In this document: piece by piece, positions 10,652 through 17,574 of the stretch | Layout of the letters: each line of letters begins with the position of its first letter | How positions within the stretch are numbered: the stretch's first letter is position 1 | NCBI GenBank assembly: GCA_038241115.1 | Contig: JBBRGA010000023.1 | Span: forward strand, 1-29,380 | From: JANYJJ01 sp038241115 | GTDB taxonomy: Bacteria; Pseudomonadota; Gammaproteobacteria; Burkholderiales; Burkholderiaceae_C | Length of the DNA stretch: 29,380 bases | Reading direction: 5' to 3' | Notes under the pieces: generated by a model | Database searches by the model: none | Seen by the model: the letters and a program-made list of their open reading frames with translations, nothing else | Told to the model about the DNA's origin: nothing | Program-made: the position numbers and the translations under genes

Positions 10652-11704
10652 ATGCCGTTGCAAGTCATCACCGCCGCCGACGCGTCCAAACGCTTGGCCG
10701 ATTTCGACACCGTCATTGACGCGCGCTCTGAAAGCGAATTTGCACTCGACCGGTTGCCCGGCGCGGTGAATTGGCCCAGCTTGACCGACGCGCAGCGCGT
10801 CGTCGTGGGTACTGAATACAAGCAGGTCTCGGCCTTTGCTGCCAAGAAGCGCGGCGCAGTGCTGGTGGCACGCAACATCGCGGCCCACATCGAGCGCGAG
10901 TTGTTGGATGCACCGCGCGAATGGAAGCCGTTGATTTACTGTTGGCGCGGTGGCAATCGCAGCAATGCGCTGGCCTTGGTGCTCAGCCAAATTGGCTTCA
11001 AGGTAAACCTGCTGGAAGGCGGTTACACCGAGTTCCGGCGCACTGTTTTGGCTGACTTGGAGACCTTGCCGCAGCATTACCAATACCGCGTGATTTGCGG
11101 GAAAACAGGTTCAGGCAAAAGCCGCTTGCTGACTGAGTTGGCAGTTCAGGGCGCTCAGGTCCTGGACTTGGAAGCGCTGGCCAATCACCGCGGCTCGGTT
11201 CTGGGGCTGGTTCCGGGCAGCCCGCAGCCCAGCCAAAAACAGTTCGACACGCGCATCTGGCATGCGCTGGGTCAGTTCGATGCAGCCAAGGTGGTTTGGA
11301 TCGAAAGCGAGAGCAAAAAAGTCGGCGAGTTGCGGGTGCCGCAAACATTGATCGAGCAGATGCGCGCCTCGCCCTGCCTGCGTCTGGAGTTGACCGTTGA
11401 GGCGCGCGTAAAGCTGCTCATGCAGGACTACGATTTTTTCGTGCAGGACATCGCCACTTTCTGTGATCGCCTCGACGCGCTGCGTGCGCTGCGCGGCCAT
11501 GACGTCATCGACAGCTGGCAAGAAGCGGCCCGCAGCGGCCGCGTTGAGCAGGTGGTTCGCGAGTTGTTGATCGAGCACTACGACCCGGTTTACCTGGCGT
11601 CCATGCAGCGTAACTTCGCCCAGTTTGACGAAGCGCAGTGGTTGGAGCCTGCTGACGGCGATGCCACCACCTTGGCTGCCGTGGCGCGTGAACTGCAGCC
11701 GTGA
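10652..11704 (+). CDS. mnmH: tRNA 2-selenouridine synthase
   Basis: MnmH (SelU/YbbB) replaces the sulfur of 2-thiouridine with selenium at the wobble position 34 of Lys, Glu and Gln tRNAs, using geranyl diphosphate and selenophosphate. The N-terminal rhodanese domain (residues about 1-135) has the family's Cys97 in YCWRGGNRS. The C-terminal P-loop domain starts with CGKTGSGKSRLL (Walker A at 150-157). The length of 350 residues is typical. It begins 63 bases after glnD, on the same strand. The gene is only useful with selenophosphate synthetase (selD), which should lie elsewhere in the genome. The upstream AAAGGA is too far (about 34 bases) to be a normal ribosome site for this ATG. Confidence 0.95.
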   Translation: MPLQVITAADASKRLADFDTVIDARSESEFALDRLPGAVNWPSLTDAQRVVVGTEYKQVSAFAAKKRGAVLVARNIAAHIERELLDAPREWKPLIYCWRGGNRSNALALVLSQIGFKVNLLEGGYTEFRRTVLADLETLPQHYQYRVICGKTGSGKSRLLTELAVQGAQVLDLEALANHRGSVLGLVPGSPQPSQKQFDTRIWHALGQFDAAKVVWIESESKKVGELRVPQTLIEQMRASPCLRLELTVEARVKLLMQDYDFFVQDIATFCDRLDALRALRGHDVIDSWQEAARSGRVEQVVRELLIEHYDPVYLASMQRNFAQFDEAQWLEPADGDATTLAAVARELQP

Positions 11705-11727
11705 GCGTCAGCGACAGGCACTGCTCC

Positions 11728-11744
11728 TGTGCGATTAACGCACA
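11728..11744. promoter_or_regulatory. Candidate PcaR/PobR-type operator (17-bp inverted repeat)
   Basis: TGTGCGATTAACGCACA is a perfect 6-bp inverted repeat around a 5-base AT-rich centre, 24 bases after the mnmH stop and 83 bases before the regulator start. Its inner 15 bases match 12 of 15 positions of the Pseudomonas putida PcaR box as I remember it (GTTCGATAATCGCAC). Upstream is a weak GCGACA-N16-GATTAA pair that would overlap it, as expected for a regulator-dependent promoter. The strong link is the IclR/PobR-type gene directly downstream. Confidence 0.55.
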
Positions 11745-11827
11745 TCCAACACGTCAGCAATGACGCATCGCAAGTGGCGTTACACAATTTCCTGCTGTCC
11801 AGCAGCATCCAAACCACGCCAACACTC

Positions 11828-12622
11828 ATGCTTGCTCGAATCGACAGCAAAACTGATCGCAAAGTCGCTCCGTTAAAACGCGACCTGGTCGCGGGTGTCG
11901 AAAAAGGCCTGAGCGTGATCGCCGCCTTTGACCGCGACCGGCCGCAGATGACGATCAGCGAAGTTGCAGCCCACTGCGACTTGACGCGTGCGGCCGCTCG
12001 GCGTTACCTCATCACGCTGCGCCATTTGGGCTTTGTCACGAATGACGGCAAGCAGTTCTCGCTGACCGCCAAGGTGCTGCGTCTGGCGCAGAGCTACATG
12101 CACTCAGCGCGTTTGCCGCACAGCGTTCAGCCGGAATTGCACCGGTTGGCTTACATGCTGAAAGAGTCGTCGTCGGCTGGCGTACTCGACGGCAACGACG
12201 TGCTCTGTGTGGCCGCTCTGAGCGTGGGCCGCGTGGTGTCCAGCACTTTGCAACCGGGCACTCGCGTACCTGCTTACTGCACTGCCAACGGCCGCATGCT
12301 GCTCAGCGCCCTTCCTTTGGCTGAGTTGCAAGCTTGGGTGGCGCGGCAGAGCTTGGTCGCCCTCACACCTCACACGATCACTGAAGCTAAAAAACTCATC
12401 GCCGAGATTGCGCGTGTTCGCGCCCAGGGCTACGCCGCGGTCGACCAAGAGTTGGAGTTGGGGCTGCGCACGCTGGCCGTGCCGCTGCTGAACACGCGCG
12501 GTGAAAGTTTGGCGGCGTTGAACGTGAGCGTGCATGCGGCGCGCATGAGCATGGCGCAATTGATTGAGGACTGTTTGCCGTCGCTGCGCCACGCGCAGGC
12601 ACAACTCAGATTGGTTTTATGA
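11828..12622 (+). CDS. pobR: IclR-family transcriptional regulator, PcaR/PcaU/PobR type
   Basis: This regulator of aromatic-acid catabolism has 264 residues from ATG 11828. An in-frame start at 11729 would add a leader unlike the family and would begin inside the candidate operator. The N-terminal winged HTH spans about residues 18-80 (GLSVIAAFDRDRPQMTISEVA, then LTRAAARRYLITLRHLGFV), the diagnostic start of the PcaR/PcaU/PobR subgroup. The C-terminal IclR effector domain follows (AGVLDGNDVLCVA, PAYCTANGRMLLSALP, YAAVDQELELGLRTLAVP). Its stop overlaps the start of pobA by 4 bases (ATGA), so regulator and enzyme appear to be one translationally coupled unit. This makes 4-hydroxybenzoate or protocatechuate the likely effector, an inference from context. 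The symbol reflects that context; pcaR-like is the alternative. Confidence 0.85.
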   Translation: MLARIDSKTDRKVAPLKRDLVAGVEKGLSVIAAFDRDRPQMTISEVAAHCDLTRAAARRYLITLRHLGFVTNDGKQFSLTAKVLRLAQSYMHSARLPHSVQPELHRLAYMLKESSSAGVLDGNDVLCVAALSVGRVVSSTLQPGTRVPAYCTANGRMLLSALPLAELQAWVARQSLVALTPHTITEAKKLIAEIARVRAQGYAAVDQELELGLRTLAVPLLNTRGESLAALNVSVHAARMSMAQLIEDCLPSLRHAQAQLRLVL

Positions 12623-13797
12623 AAACCCAAGTGGCCATCATTGGTGCCGGCCCTTCGGGTCTTTTGCTGGCGGCTTTGCTGCACCGCGCTGGCATAGACG
12701 CCGTCGTCATCGAGCAGCGCAGCCCCGGCTATGTGCTGAGCCGCATACGTGCGGGCGTGCTCGAGCAAGGCACCGTGGATTTGCTGGACCGCGCAGGCGT
12801 CGGCCGGCGCGCGCATGCGCAGGGCTTGGTGCACCACGGCTTCGCGCTGGGTTACCGCAATTCTGAGCATCGCATTGACTTGCATGCGCTCACCGGTGGC
12901 AAAAACGTGATGGTCTACGGCCAAACAGAGGTCACCCGTGACCTGATGGACGCGCGCACAGATGCAGGTCTGTTCACGGTGTACGACGCCGTCGATGTGA
13001 CGCTTCACGATTTCGACGGGGCGGACCCGTCCGTCACCTATGCCAAAGACGGCACCACGCACACGTTGCACTGCGACTTCATCGCCGGCTGCGACGGCTT
13101 CCACGGTGTCAGCCGCGCCAGCGTCCCGGAACGCTTGCTCAAGACGTTCGAGAAGGTTTACCCGTTTGGCTGGTTGGGTGTGTTGGCAGACACGCCGCCC
13201 GTGGCACACGAGTTGATTTACGCCCATCATGAACGCGGCTTTGCCTTGTGCAGCATGCGCTCGAACACGCGCAGCCGCTACTACCTGCAGTGCGCCGCCG
13301 ACGACCGGGTTGAGAACTGGAGTGACGATGCGTTCTGGGAGGAGCTTCGGCTGCGCTTGTCGCCCGAGGCGGCTGACGCTTTGGTGACGGGCGCGTCGAT
13401 TGAAAAAAGCATCGCGCCACTGCGAAGTTTCGTGACTGAGCCCATGCGATTTGGCCGCTTGTTTTTGGCCGGCGATGCGGCCCACATCGTCCCTCCCACC
13501 GGTGCCAAAGGTTTGAACCTGGCGGCGTCTGATGTTCACTATCTGTCGCACGGCTTGATCGAACACTATGCAGAGCGCAGCAGCGCCGGATTGGACGCGT
13601 ACTCCGACCGCTGTCTGCGCCGTGTTTGGAAAGCAGTGCGCTTTTCGTGGTGGTTCACCACGCTGATGCACAAATTTCCAGACGGCGGTGAGTTTGCGCA
13701 AAAGGTGCAAGAAGCCGAAATTTCCTACTTGCTCAGTTCGCACGCGGCCGCCACTTCGTTGGCTGAAAACTATGTGGGCTTGCCATTTGAGATGTGA
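12619..13797 (+). CDS. pobA: 4-hydroxybenzoate 3-monooxygenase
   Basis: This FAD-dependent, NAD(P)H-using hydroxylase converts 4-hydroxybenzoate to protocatechuate, the entry to the beta-ketoadipate pathway. The 392 residues match the 394 of the P. fluorescens enzyme. The motifs are the FAD-binding GAGPSG (9-14), the signature RIRAGVLEQGTVDLL (about 34-48), the substrate-pocket region ELIYAHHERGFALCS with RSNTRSRYY, and the second FAD motif GDAAHIVPPTGAKGLNLAASD starting near 285. The end, ENYVGLPFEM, is the normal family C-terminus. The start ATG overlaps the regulator stop (ATGA, 12619-12622). The downstream pca genes for ring cleavage are not in this window. Confidence 0.97.
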   Translation: MKTQVAIIGAGPSGLLLAALLHRAGIDAVVIEQRSPGYVLSRIRAGVLEQGTVDLLDRAGVGRRAHAQGLVHHGFALGYRNSEHRIDLHALTGGKNVMVYGQTEVTRDLMDARTDAGLFTVYDAVDVTLHDFDGADPSVTYAKDGTTHTLHCDFIAGCDGFHGVSRASVPERLLKTFEKVYPFGWLGVLADTPPVAHELIYAHHERGFALCSMRSNTRSRYYLQCAADDRVENWSDDAFWEELRLRLSPEAADALVTGASIEKSIAPLRSFVTEPMRFGRLFLAGDAAHIVPPTGAKGLNLAASDVHYLSHGLIEHYAERSSAGLDAYSDRCLRRVWKAVRFSWWFTTLMHKFPDGGEFAQKVQEAEISYLLSSHAAATSLAENYVGLPFEM

Positions 13798-13801
13798 AAA
13801 T

Positions 13802-13828
13802 ACGCAGCTGCGTCAAGCCCCTTTTTTT
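13802..13828 (+). terminator. Palindrome plus T7 tract after pobA (weak terminator or regulatory site)
   Basis: A perfect 12-bp palindrome ACGCAGCTGCGT (13802-13813) lies 4 bases after the pobA stop. It is followed by CAAGCCCC and then seven T (13822-13828). As a hairpin it has only about 4 pairs and the T tract is 8 bases away, so termination would be poor. It may instead be a protein-binding site for the aminotransferase promoter. Confidence 0.25.
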
Positions 13829-13850
13829 ACACGGAATGCTCAGGTCACCC

Positions 13851-15047
13851 ATGTCTATTTTCCAAGCCGTCGAAACCGCCCCTCGTGACCCGATTTTGGG
13901 TTTGACCGAACAGTTCAATGCCGACACCAACCCTGCCAAAGTCAACCTTGGCGTGGGCGTCTACAACGACGATTCAGGCAAGCTGCCTTTGCTGCAATGT
14001 GTGGCCCAAGCCGAACGCCAAATGACCGAGGCGGCAAAAGCCCACGGCTATTTGCCCATCGACGGTATTGCCGCTTACGACAAAGCGGTACAGGGCTTGG
14101 TGTTTGGGGCCGACCACGACGCAGTGACGTCTGGTCGCGTGGTGACGGTACAAGCCGTTGGCGGCACCGGTGGCTTGAAATTGGGTGCCGACTTCTTGAA
14201 AAAGCTGAGCCCCACTGCGACGGTGCTCATCAGCGACCCCAGTTGGGAAAACCACCGCGCACTCTTCAGCAGCGCCGGCTTCAAAGTCGATACCTACCCG
14301 TACTACGACGCTGAGGCTCGCGGAATCCGCTTTGACGCCATGCTGGCTGCGCTGAAGGCCGCGCCCGGCGGCACCATCGTGTCGCTGCACGCCTGTTGCC
14401 ACAACCCCACCGGCTACGACCTCACACCCGAGCAATGGGCACAGGTGGTGGCGGTGGTCCAAGCCCAAGGCTTGGTCGCCTTTTTGGACATGGCTTACCA
14501 AGGCTTCGGCAAAGGCATTGCCGAAGACGGCGCGGTGGTGCAGCAGTTCTTGGCCTCAGGCATGAACTTTTTTGTGTCCACCTCGTTCTCGAAAAGCTTC
14601 TCGCTTTACGGCGAACGGGTGGGCGCATTGAGCGTGGTGTGCGCCAGCAAGGAAGAAGCGGCGCGCGTGCTGAGTCAAGTCAAGATCGTCATCCGCACCA
14701 ACTACTCCAGCCCGCCCACCCAAGGCGCGCAAGTGGTGGCCACCGTGCTCACCACGCCGGCGCTGCGCACTCTGTGGGAAGGCGAGCTCGAAGCCATGCG
14801 CGTGCGCATCAAATCGATGCGCGGTGCGTTGGTGGAAAAGCTGCAAGCTGAGGGCGTAAAAGAAGATTTGAGTTTCATCACACGCCAGCAAGGCATGTTC
14901 AGCTACTCCGGCCTGACGACGCCGCAAATGCAGCGCCTGCGCAGTGAATTTGGCATCTACGGCTTGGACTCGGGTCGCATCTGCATGGCCGCACTGAACA
15001 GCCGCAACGTGGACGCAGTGGCGAGCGCAATGGCCAAGGTCATGTGA
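13851..15047 (+). CDS. tyrB: Class I aminotransferase, aromatic/aspartate type (TyrB-like)
   Basis: This PLP-dependent transaminase interconverts aromatic amino acids or aspartate with their 2-oxo acids, using 2-oxoglutarate. The 398 residues from ATG 13851 begin with MSIFQAVETAPRDPILGL, the standard family start; an in-frame GTG at 13794 is rejected because it would overlap pobA and add a leader not seen in the family. The PLP lysine is Lys248 in SFSKSFSLYGERVG. The substrate carboxylate arginine is Arg376 in SGRICMAALN, and the NYSSPPTQGAQVV segment is closer to TyrB than to AspC. The gene is 53 bases after pobA and may be independently transcribed. Aspartate specificity cannot be excluded. 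Confidence 0.93.
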   Translation: MSIFQAVETAPRDPILGLTEQFNADTNPAKVNLGVGVYNDDSGKLPLLQCVAQAERQMTEAAKAHGYLPIDGIAAYDKAVQGLVFGADHDAVTSGRVVTVQAVGGTGGLKLGADFLKKLSPTATVLISDPSWENHRALFSSAGFKVDTYPYYDAEARGIRFDAMLAALKAAPGGTIVSLHACCHNPTGYDLTPEQWAQVVAVVQAQGLVAFLDMAYQGFGKGIAEDGAVVQQFLASGMNFFVSTSFSKSFSLYGERVGALSVVCASKEEAARVLSQVKIVIRTNYSSPPTQGAQVVATVLTTPALRTLWEGELEAMRVRIKSMRGALVEKLQAEGVKEDLSFITRQQGMFSYSGLTTPQMQRLRSEFGIYGLDSGRICMAALNSRNVDAVASAMAKVM

Positions 15048-15053
15048 GTTTTT

Positions 15054-15091
15054 GCGTTTGAAGTGCCCTGCTTGCGGGGGACTTCAAACGC
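15054..15091. terminator. Hairpin between convergent tyrB and ccmI
   Basis: Arms GCGTTTGAAGT (15054-15064) and ACTTCAAACGC (15081-15091) pair perfectly over 11 bp, and an inner CCC/GGG extends the stem. It lies 6 bases after the tyrB stop and about 33 bases past the ccmI stop on the other strand. Neither side has a classic U tract after the stem in the direction of transcription, so it may be a bidirectional barrier rather than a textbook intrinsic terminator. Confidence 0.5.
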
Positions 15092-15124
15092 TTGCGGCGA
15101 CCCAACATTTCGGTCAGACCCGCT

Positions 15125-16411
15125 TCAGGGCTGAACGCTGTCCACCACCAAAAGCACCGCGGCGCTGCCCGCTTTGATTGGTGCAGATTGTCCGGTCAGG
15201 TCGCCGGCAGTTGGCGTGGCTTGGCCCGACTTTGAAATTCGCGCGCCCACCACCACATCGGCAAAGTTGGACAGCTTCATTTGCGGTGACATGGCGGTGC
15301 TGTCGTCGAGCTTGAAGTTGTAGGGCAAGTCACTGACCTGCTTCTTCACGATGGCCAGTGGCATGCGTGGACCTTCGGCGGCGCGGGCGAAGATGAACAC
15401 CGTGTCGGTAGGTGCCGCTCTCGCCAGCAAGGCGGGTGCGAGGCTGACGGTGCCAGTGACCGCTGCTGTAGCGCCCGCGGCATTGCCAGAAATTGCGGCA
15501 GCGGTCGCCGCCGCGGTGGAGGCCGACGTCGTCGCCGCACTCGCTGGCGTTGCTGTTGTCACCACCGCCACAACACCGGGTGAGGTCTGCTTGATATCAG
15601 CAATGCTGGCATCCAGGCTGTTGGCGAATTCGCCGTCGGGTGCCAGCTTGCGGGCTTGACTCCAATAACCCAGCGCTGCGGGCAAATCTTTGCGCTCGAA
15701 CGCCGCACTTCCGGCCAGCGCCAAGGCTTTCAAATTGTTGGGATCTAAAACCAGTGCACGCTCGATCAGCTTCAGTGGCTCGCCAGCCGCGCTGCGACCC
15801 TGAATCATCGCCAGCACGTCGGCGTGGTCCGCCAGCAGTTGGGCATCATTTGGAGACAAGCTGGTCGCTTTTTTATAGGCTTCGTTTGCCTCGGGAAACC
15901 GTTGCAAGGCCGAATAAGCGTTGGCCAGCATCGTCCAGCCGACGGCGTCGTCCGGCTTTTCTTTCATTCGCTGAGCCAGGGTTTCGACCATGGCCGTGAT
16001 CTCGGCTTGAGTCACTTCAGCTTCTGCCGACCCGGCCACGGCCTGCGGCGAAAGTGCCTCGAAATTGCCCAAGAATGCGTAGCCCGCCAACGCGAAAACA
16101 GGCACGCACAACACCAGCGACAAGGCCGTTCTGCGTGACGCACCCGTTACTCGCGGCGTCTCGGTCACAGCTTCTTCGTCGAGCACGCGGCGCGAAATCT
16201 CAGCGCGGGCTGCGCGGTGTTGGTCTGCATCCAAGCTGCCGATGGCGTGCTCTGCATCGAGTTGCAGCAACTGCGCGCGCAGGATCTCGAGGTTGGCTTC
16301 GCGGGCTTCAGGAGCTGCAGCGGTCGGTGCAGCTTGACGCCAGAGTGAAGGCAACAGCAGGAGCAGTGCCAGCACAACGAGGCCGACGGCGAATATCCAA
16401 AAAACGGTCAT
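15125..16411 (-). CDS. ccmI: Cytochrome c biogenesis protein CcmI
   Basis: CcmI is the apocytochrome c chaperone of System I; it holds the unfolded apoprotein for the CcmF/CcmH haem-ligation complex at the outer face of the inner membrane. It has 428 residues. A first transmembrane helix (about 4-24) is followed by the CcmI signature with the LEILRAQLLQLDAEHAIG segment, a second helix (about 113-132), and periplasmic TPR units (AVGWTMLANAYSALQRFPEA, then the LDPNNLKALALAGSAAF region). A long Ala/Thr-rich linker (about residues 285-320) leads to a C-terminal domain (FIFARAAEGPRMPLAIVKKQ). It is the last gene of the ccm operon, starting 6 bases after the ccmH stop. Confidence 0.93.
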   Translation of the reverse strand: MTVFWIFAVGLVVLALLLLLPSLWRQAAPTAAAPEAREANLEILRAQLLQLDAEHAIGSLDADQHRAARAEISRRVLDEEAVTETPRVTGASRRTALSLVLCVPVFALAGYAFLGNFEALSPQAVAGSAEAEVTQAEITAMVETLAQRMKEKPDDAVGWTMLANAYSALQRFPEANEAYKKATSLSPNDAQLLADHADVLAMIQGRSAAGEPLKLIERALVLDPNNLKALALAGSAAFERKDLPAALGYWSQARKLAPDGEFANSLDASIADIKQTSPGVVAVVTTATPASAATTSASTAAATAAAISGNAAGATAAVTGTVSLAPALLARAAPTDTVFIFARAAEGPRMPLAIVKKQVSDLPYNFKLDDSTAMSPQMKLSNFADVVVGARISKSGQATPTAGDLTGQSAPIKAGSAAVLLVVDSVQP

Positions 16412-16417
16412 GGTGAA

Positions 16418-17041
16418 CTAGAAGTTAGGGCCGCGGGCTGTGTTGGCGCTTGCGGTTGTAGCGGTGGCGGTGGCGGTGGCGGTGGCTGAAGCTGCGTTGG
16501 CTGTGCCGTACAGCAAGCGCTGCGCGTGTTCCGCCTCCGCGGGAGAGAGATCGACTTTGACGGCGCTTCGCCGACGCTGCCTTATGTTCACTGCCAGTGC
16601 TGCGAAGGCAACCAGAAGCAACACAAACGGTCCGGCCCACAACATCAACGTGCTGGCCTTCAAGCGCGGGCGGTACAGCACAAAATCGCCGTAGCGGTCG
16701 GCCATGAAATCGAGAATTTGCTGCTGCGATTGGCCTTCGGTGAGCTTGGTGCGAATTTGCTTGCGCAGGTCGATGGCCAAATCGGCATGCGACGCAGCGA
16801 TGGTTTCGTTTTGGCAAACCAGACAGCGCAGTTCTTCGGCAATGACCAATACGCGAGCTTCCAGCGCGGGGTCGGCAAAAGAGCTCGGGGCTTGGTGAGG
16901 CGCCGCTGTTTTGGCAAAAGTTTCGGCAGGCGCTTTTTCAAGTGTTTTTTCAAATGCCCGGGGCGCTGTTTGCGAACAGGCCAGAGGCGCTGCCAACAAA
17001 ACTGCCAAGCCCACAGTGAATGACAGCAAAAAATTAAGCAC
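16418..17041 (-). CDS. ccmH: Cytochrome c maturation thiol protein CcmH
   Basis: CcmH reduces the haem-binding CXXCH cysteines of apocytochrome c together with CcmG. It has 207 residues: a signal peptide (1-22), a non-family spacer, the redox motif LRCLVCQNETI with Cys73 and Cys76, the three-helix domain (IRTKLTEGQSQQQILDFMADRYGDFVLYRP), one transmembrane helix (about 131-151), then a short cytoplasmic tail. The tail carries an Ala-Thr dipeptide run coded by a hexanucleotide repeat. The start is GTG 17041, which overlaps the last 8 bases of ccmG; no better start is present. The second half found in E. coli CcmH is here a separate gene, ccmI. Confidence 0.94.
   Translation of the reverse strand: MLNFLLSFTVGLAVLLAAPLACSQTAPRAFEKTLEKAPAETFAKTAAPHQAPSSFADPALEARVLVIAEELRCLVCQNETIAASHADLAIDLRKQIRTKLTEGQSQQQILDFMADRYGDFVLYRPRLKASTLMLWAGPFVLLLVAFAALAVNIRQRRRSAVKVDLSPAEAEHAQRLLYGTANAASATATATATATTASANTARGPNF
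16461..16484. repeat. Hexanucleotide tandem repeat (GCGGTG x4) in the 3' end of ccmH
   Basis: Four perfect GCGGTG copies on the + strand encode Ala-Thr repeats (CACCGC register) on the ccmH strand, with degenerate copies on the promoter-distal side. Copy-number changes would keep the frame, so only the length of the cytoplasmic tail would vary. Confidence 0.9.
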
Positions 17042-17558
17042 CCAATTTCCTCAGCATAGGCAGAATTTTTTCTTGCAGCGCTTCGGGCGTGAGCGGTCCG
17101 ATGTGCTTCAAGCGGATCACACCGGCTTGGTCAATGACAAAAGTTTCAGGCACGCCGTAAACACCGAATTCAATGCCTACCAAACCTTCCAAATCTGAAG
17201 CGGTGGCCGCAAACGGGTTGCCCAACTCGGCCAACCAAGCGCGAGCGTTTTCGGGTTTGTCTTTGTAGTTCAAACCCACTACAGGAGCGCCGCCCCGCTT
17301 GACCATGTCGTTCACCAATGGGTGCTCCTGACGACACGGTGCGCACCACGAGGCCCACACATTGACGACCCAGACTTTGCCTTTCATGTCGAGCGCCGAA
17401 AACTTCTTCGACGCATCGTCCAAGCGCGGCAAGCTGAAAGAGGGCACCGGTTTGCCGATCAGGGGCGACGGCACCTCACGTGGGTTGAGATTCAAACCGA
17501 CTGCAAAAAACCCGACCAACACCAAAAAAACCAGCAGCGGAAGCAAATACCTTTTCAT
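17034..17558 (-). CDS. ccmG: Thiol:disulfide interchange protein CcmG (DsbE)
   Basis: This membrane-anchored periplasmic thioredoxin-like protein keeps CcmH and apocytochrome c thiols reduced. From ATG 17558 it has 174 residues. It has an N-terminal anchor (about 3-22), the PREVPSPLIGKPVPSFSLP entry strand typical of DsbE, the active site WASWCAPC with Cys72 and Cys75, and the cis-Pro region YGVPETFVID. The frame is open upstream to 17654, but that portion lies inside ccmF and lacks family similarity. The start is 16 bases beyond the ccmF stop, and the end overlaps ccmH by 8 bases. Confidence 0.95.
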   Translation of the reverse strand: MKRYLLPLLVFLVLVGFFAVGLNLNPREVPSPLIGKPVPSFSLPRLDDASKKFSALDMKGKVWVVNVWASWCAPCRQEHPLVNDMVKRGGAPVVGLNYKDKPENARAWLAELGNPFAATASDLEGLVGIEFGVYGVPETFVIDQAGVIRLKHIGPLTPEALQEKILPMLRKLGA

Positions 17559-17574
17559 CGCGGCTTGAGCAAGT

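Noticed and set aside
11729..11827. Upstream in-frame start for the IclR-type regulator
   Set aside because: It would begin inside the inverted repeat, and the extra 33 residues do not resemble the family.
12430..13743. 437-codon minus frame opposite pobA and the regulator
   Set aside because: pobA carries its full motif set on the + strand; the minus frame has none.
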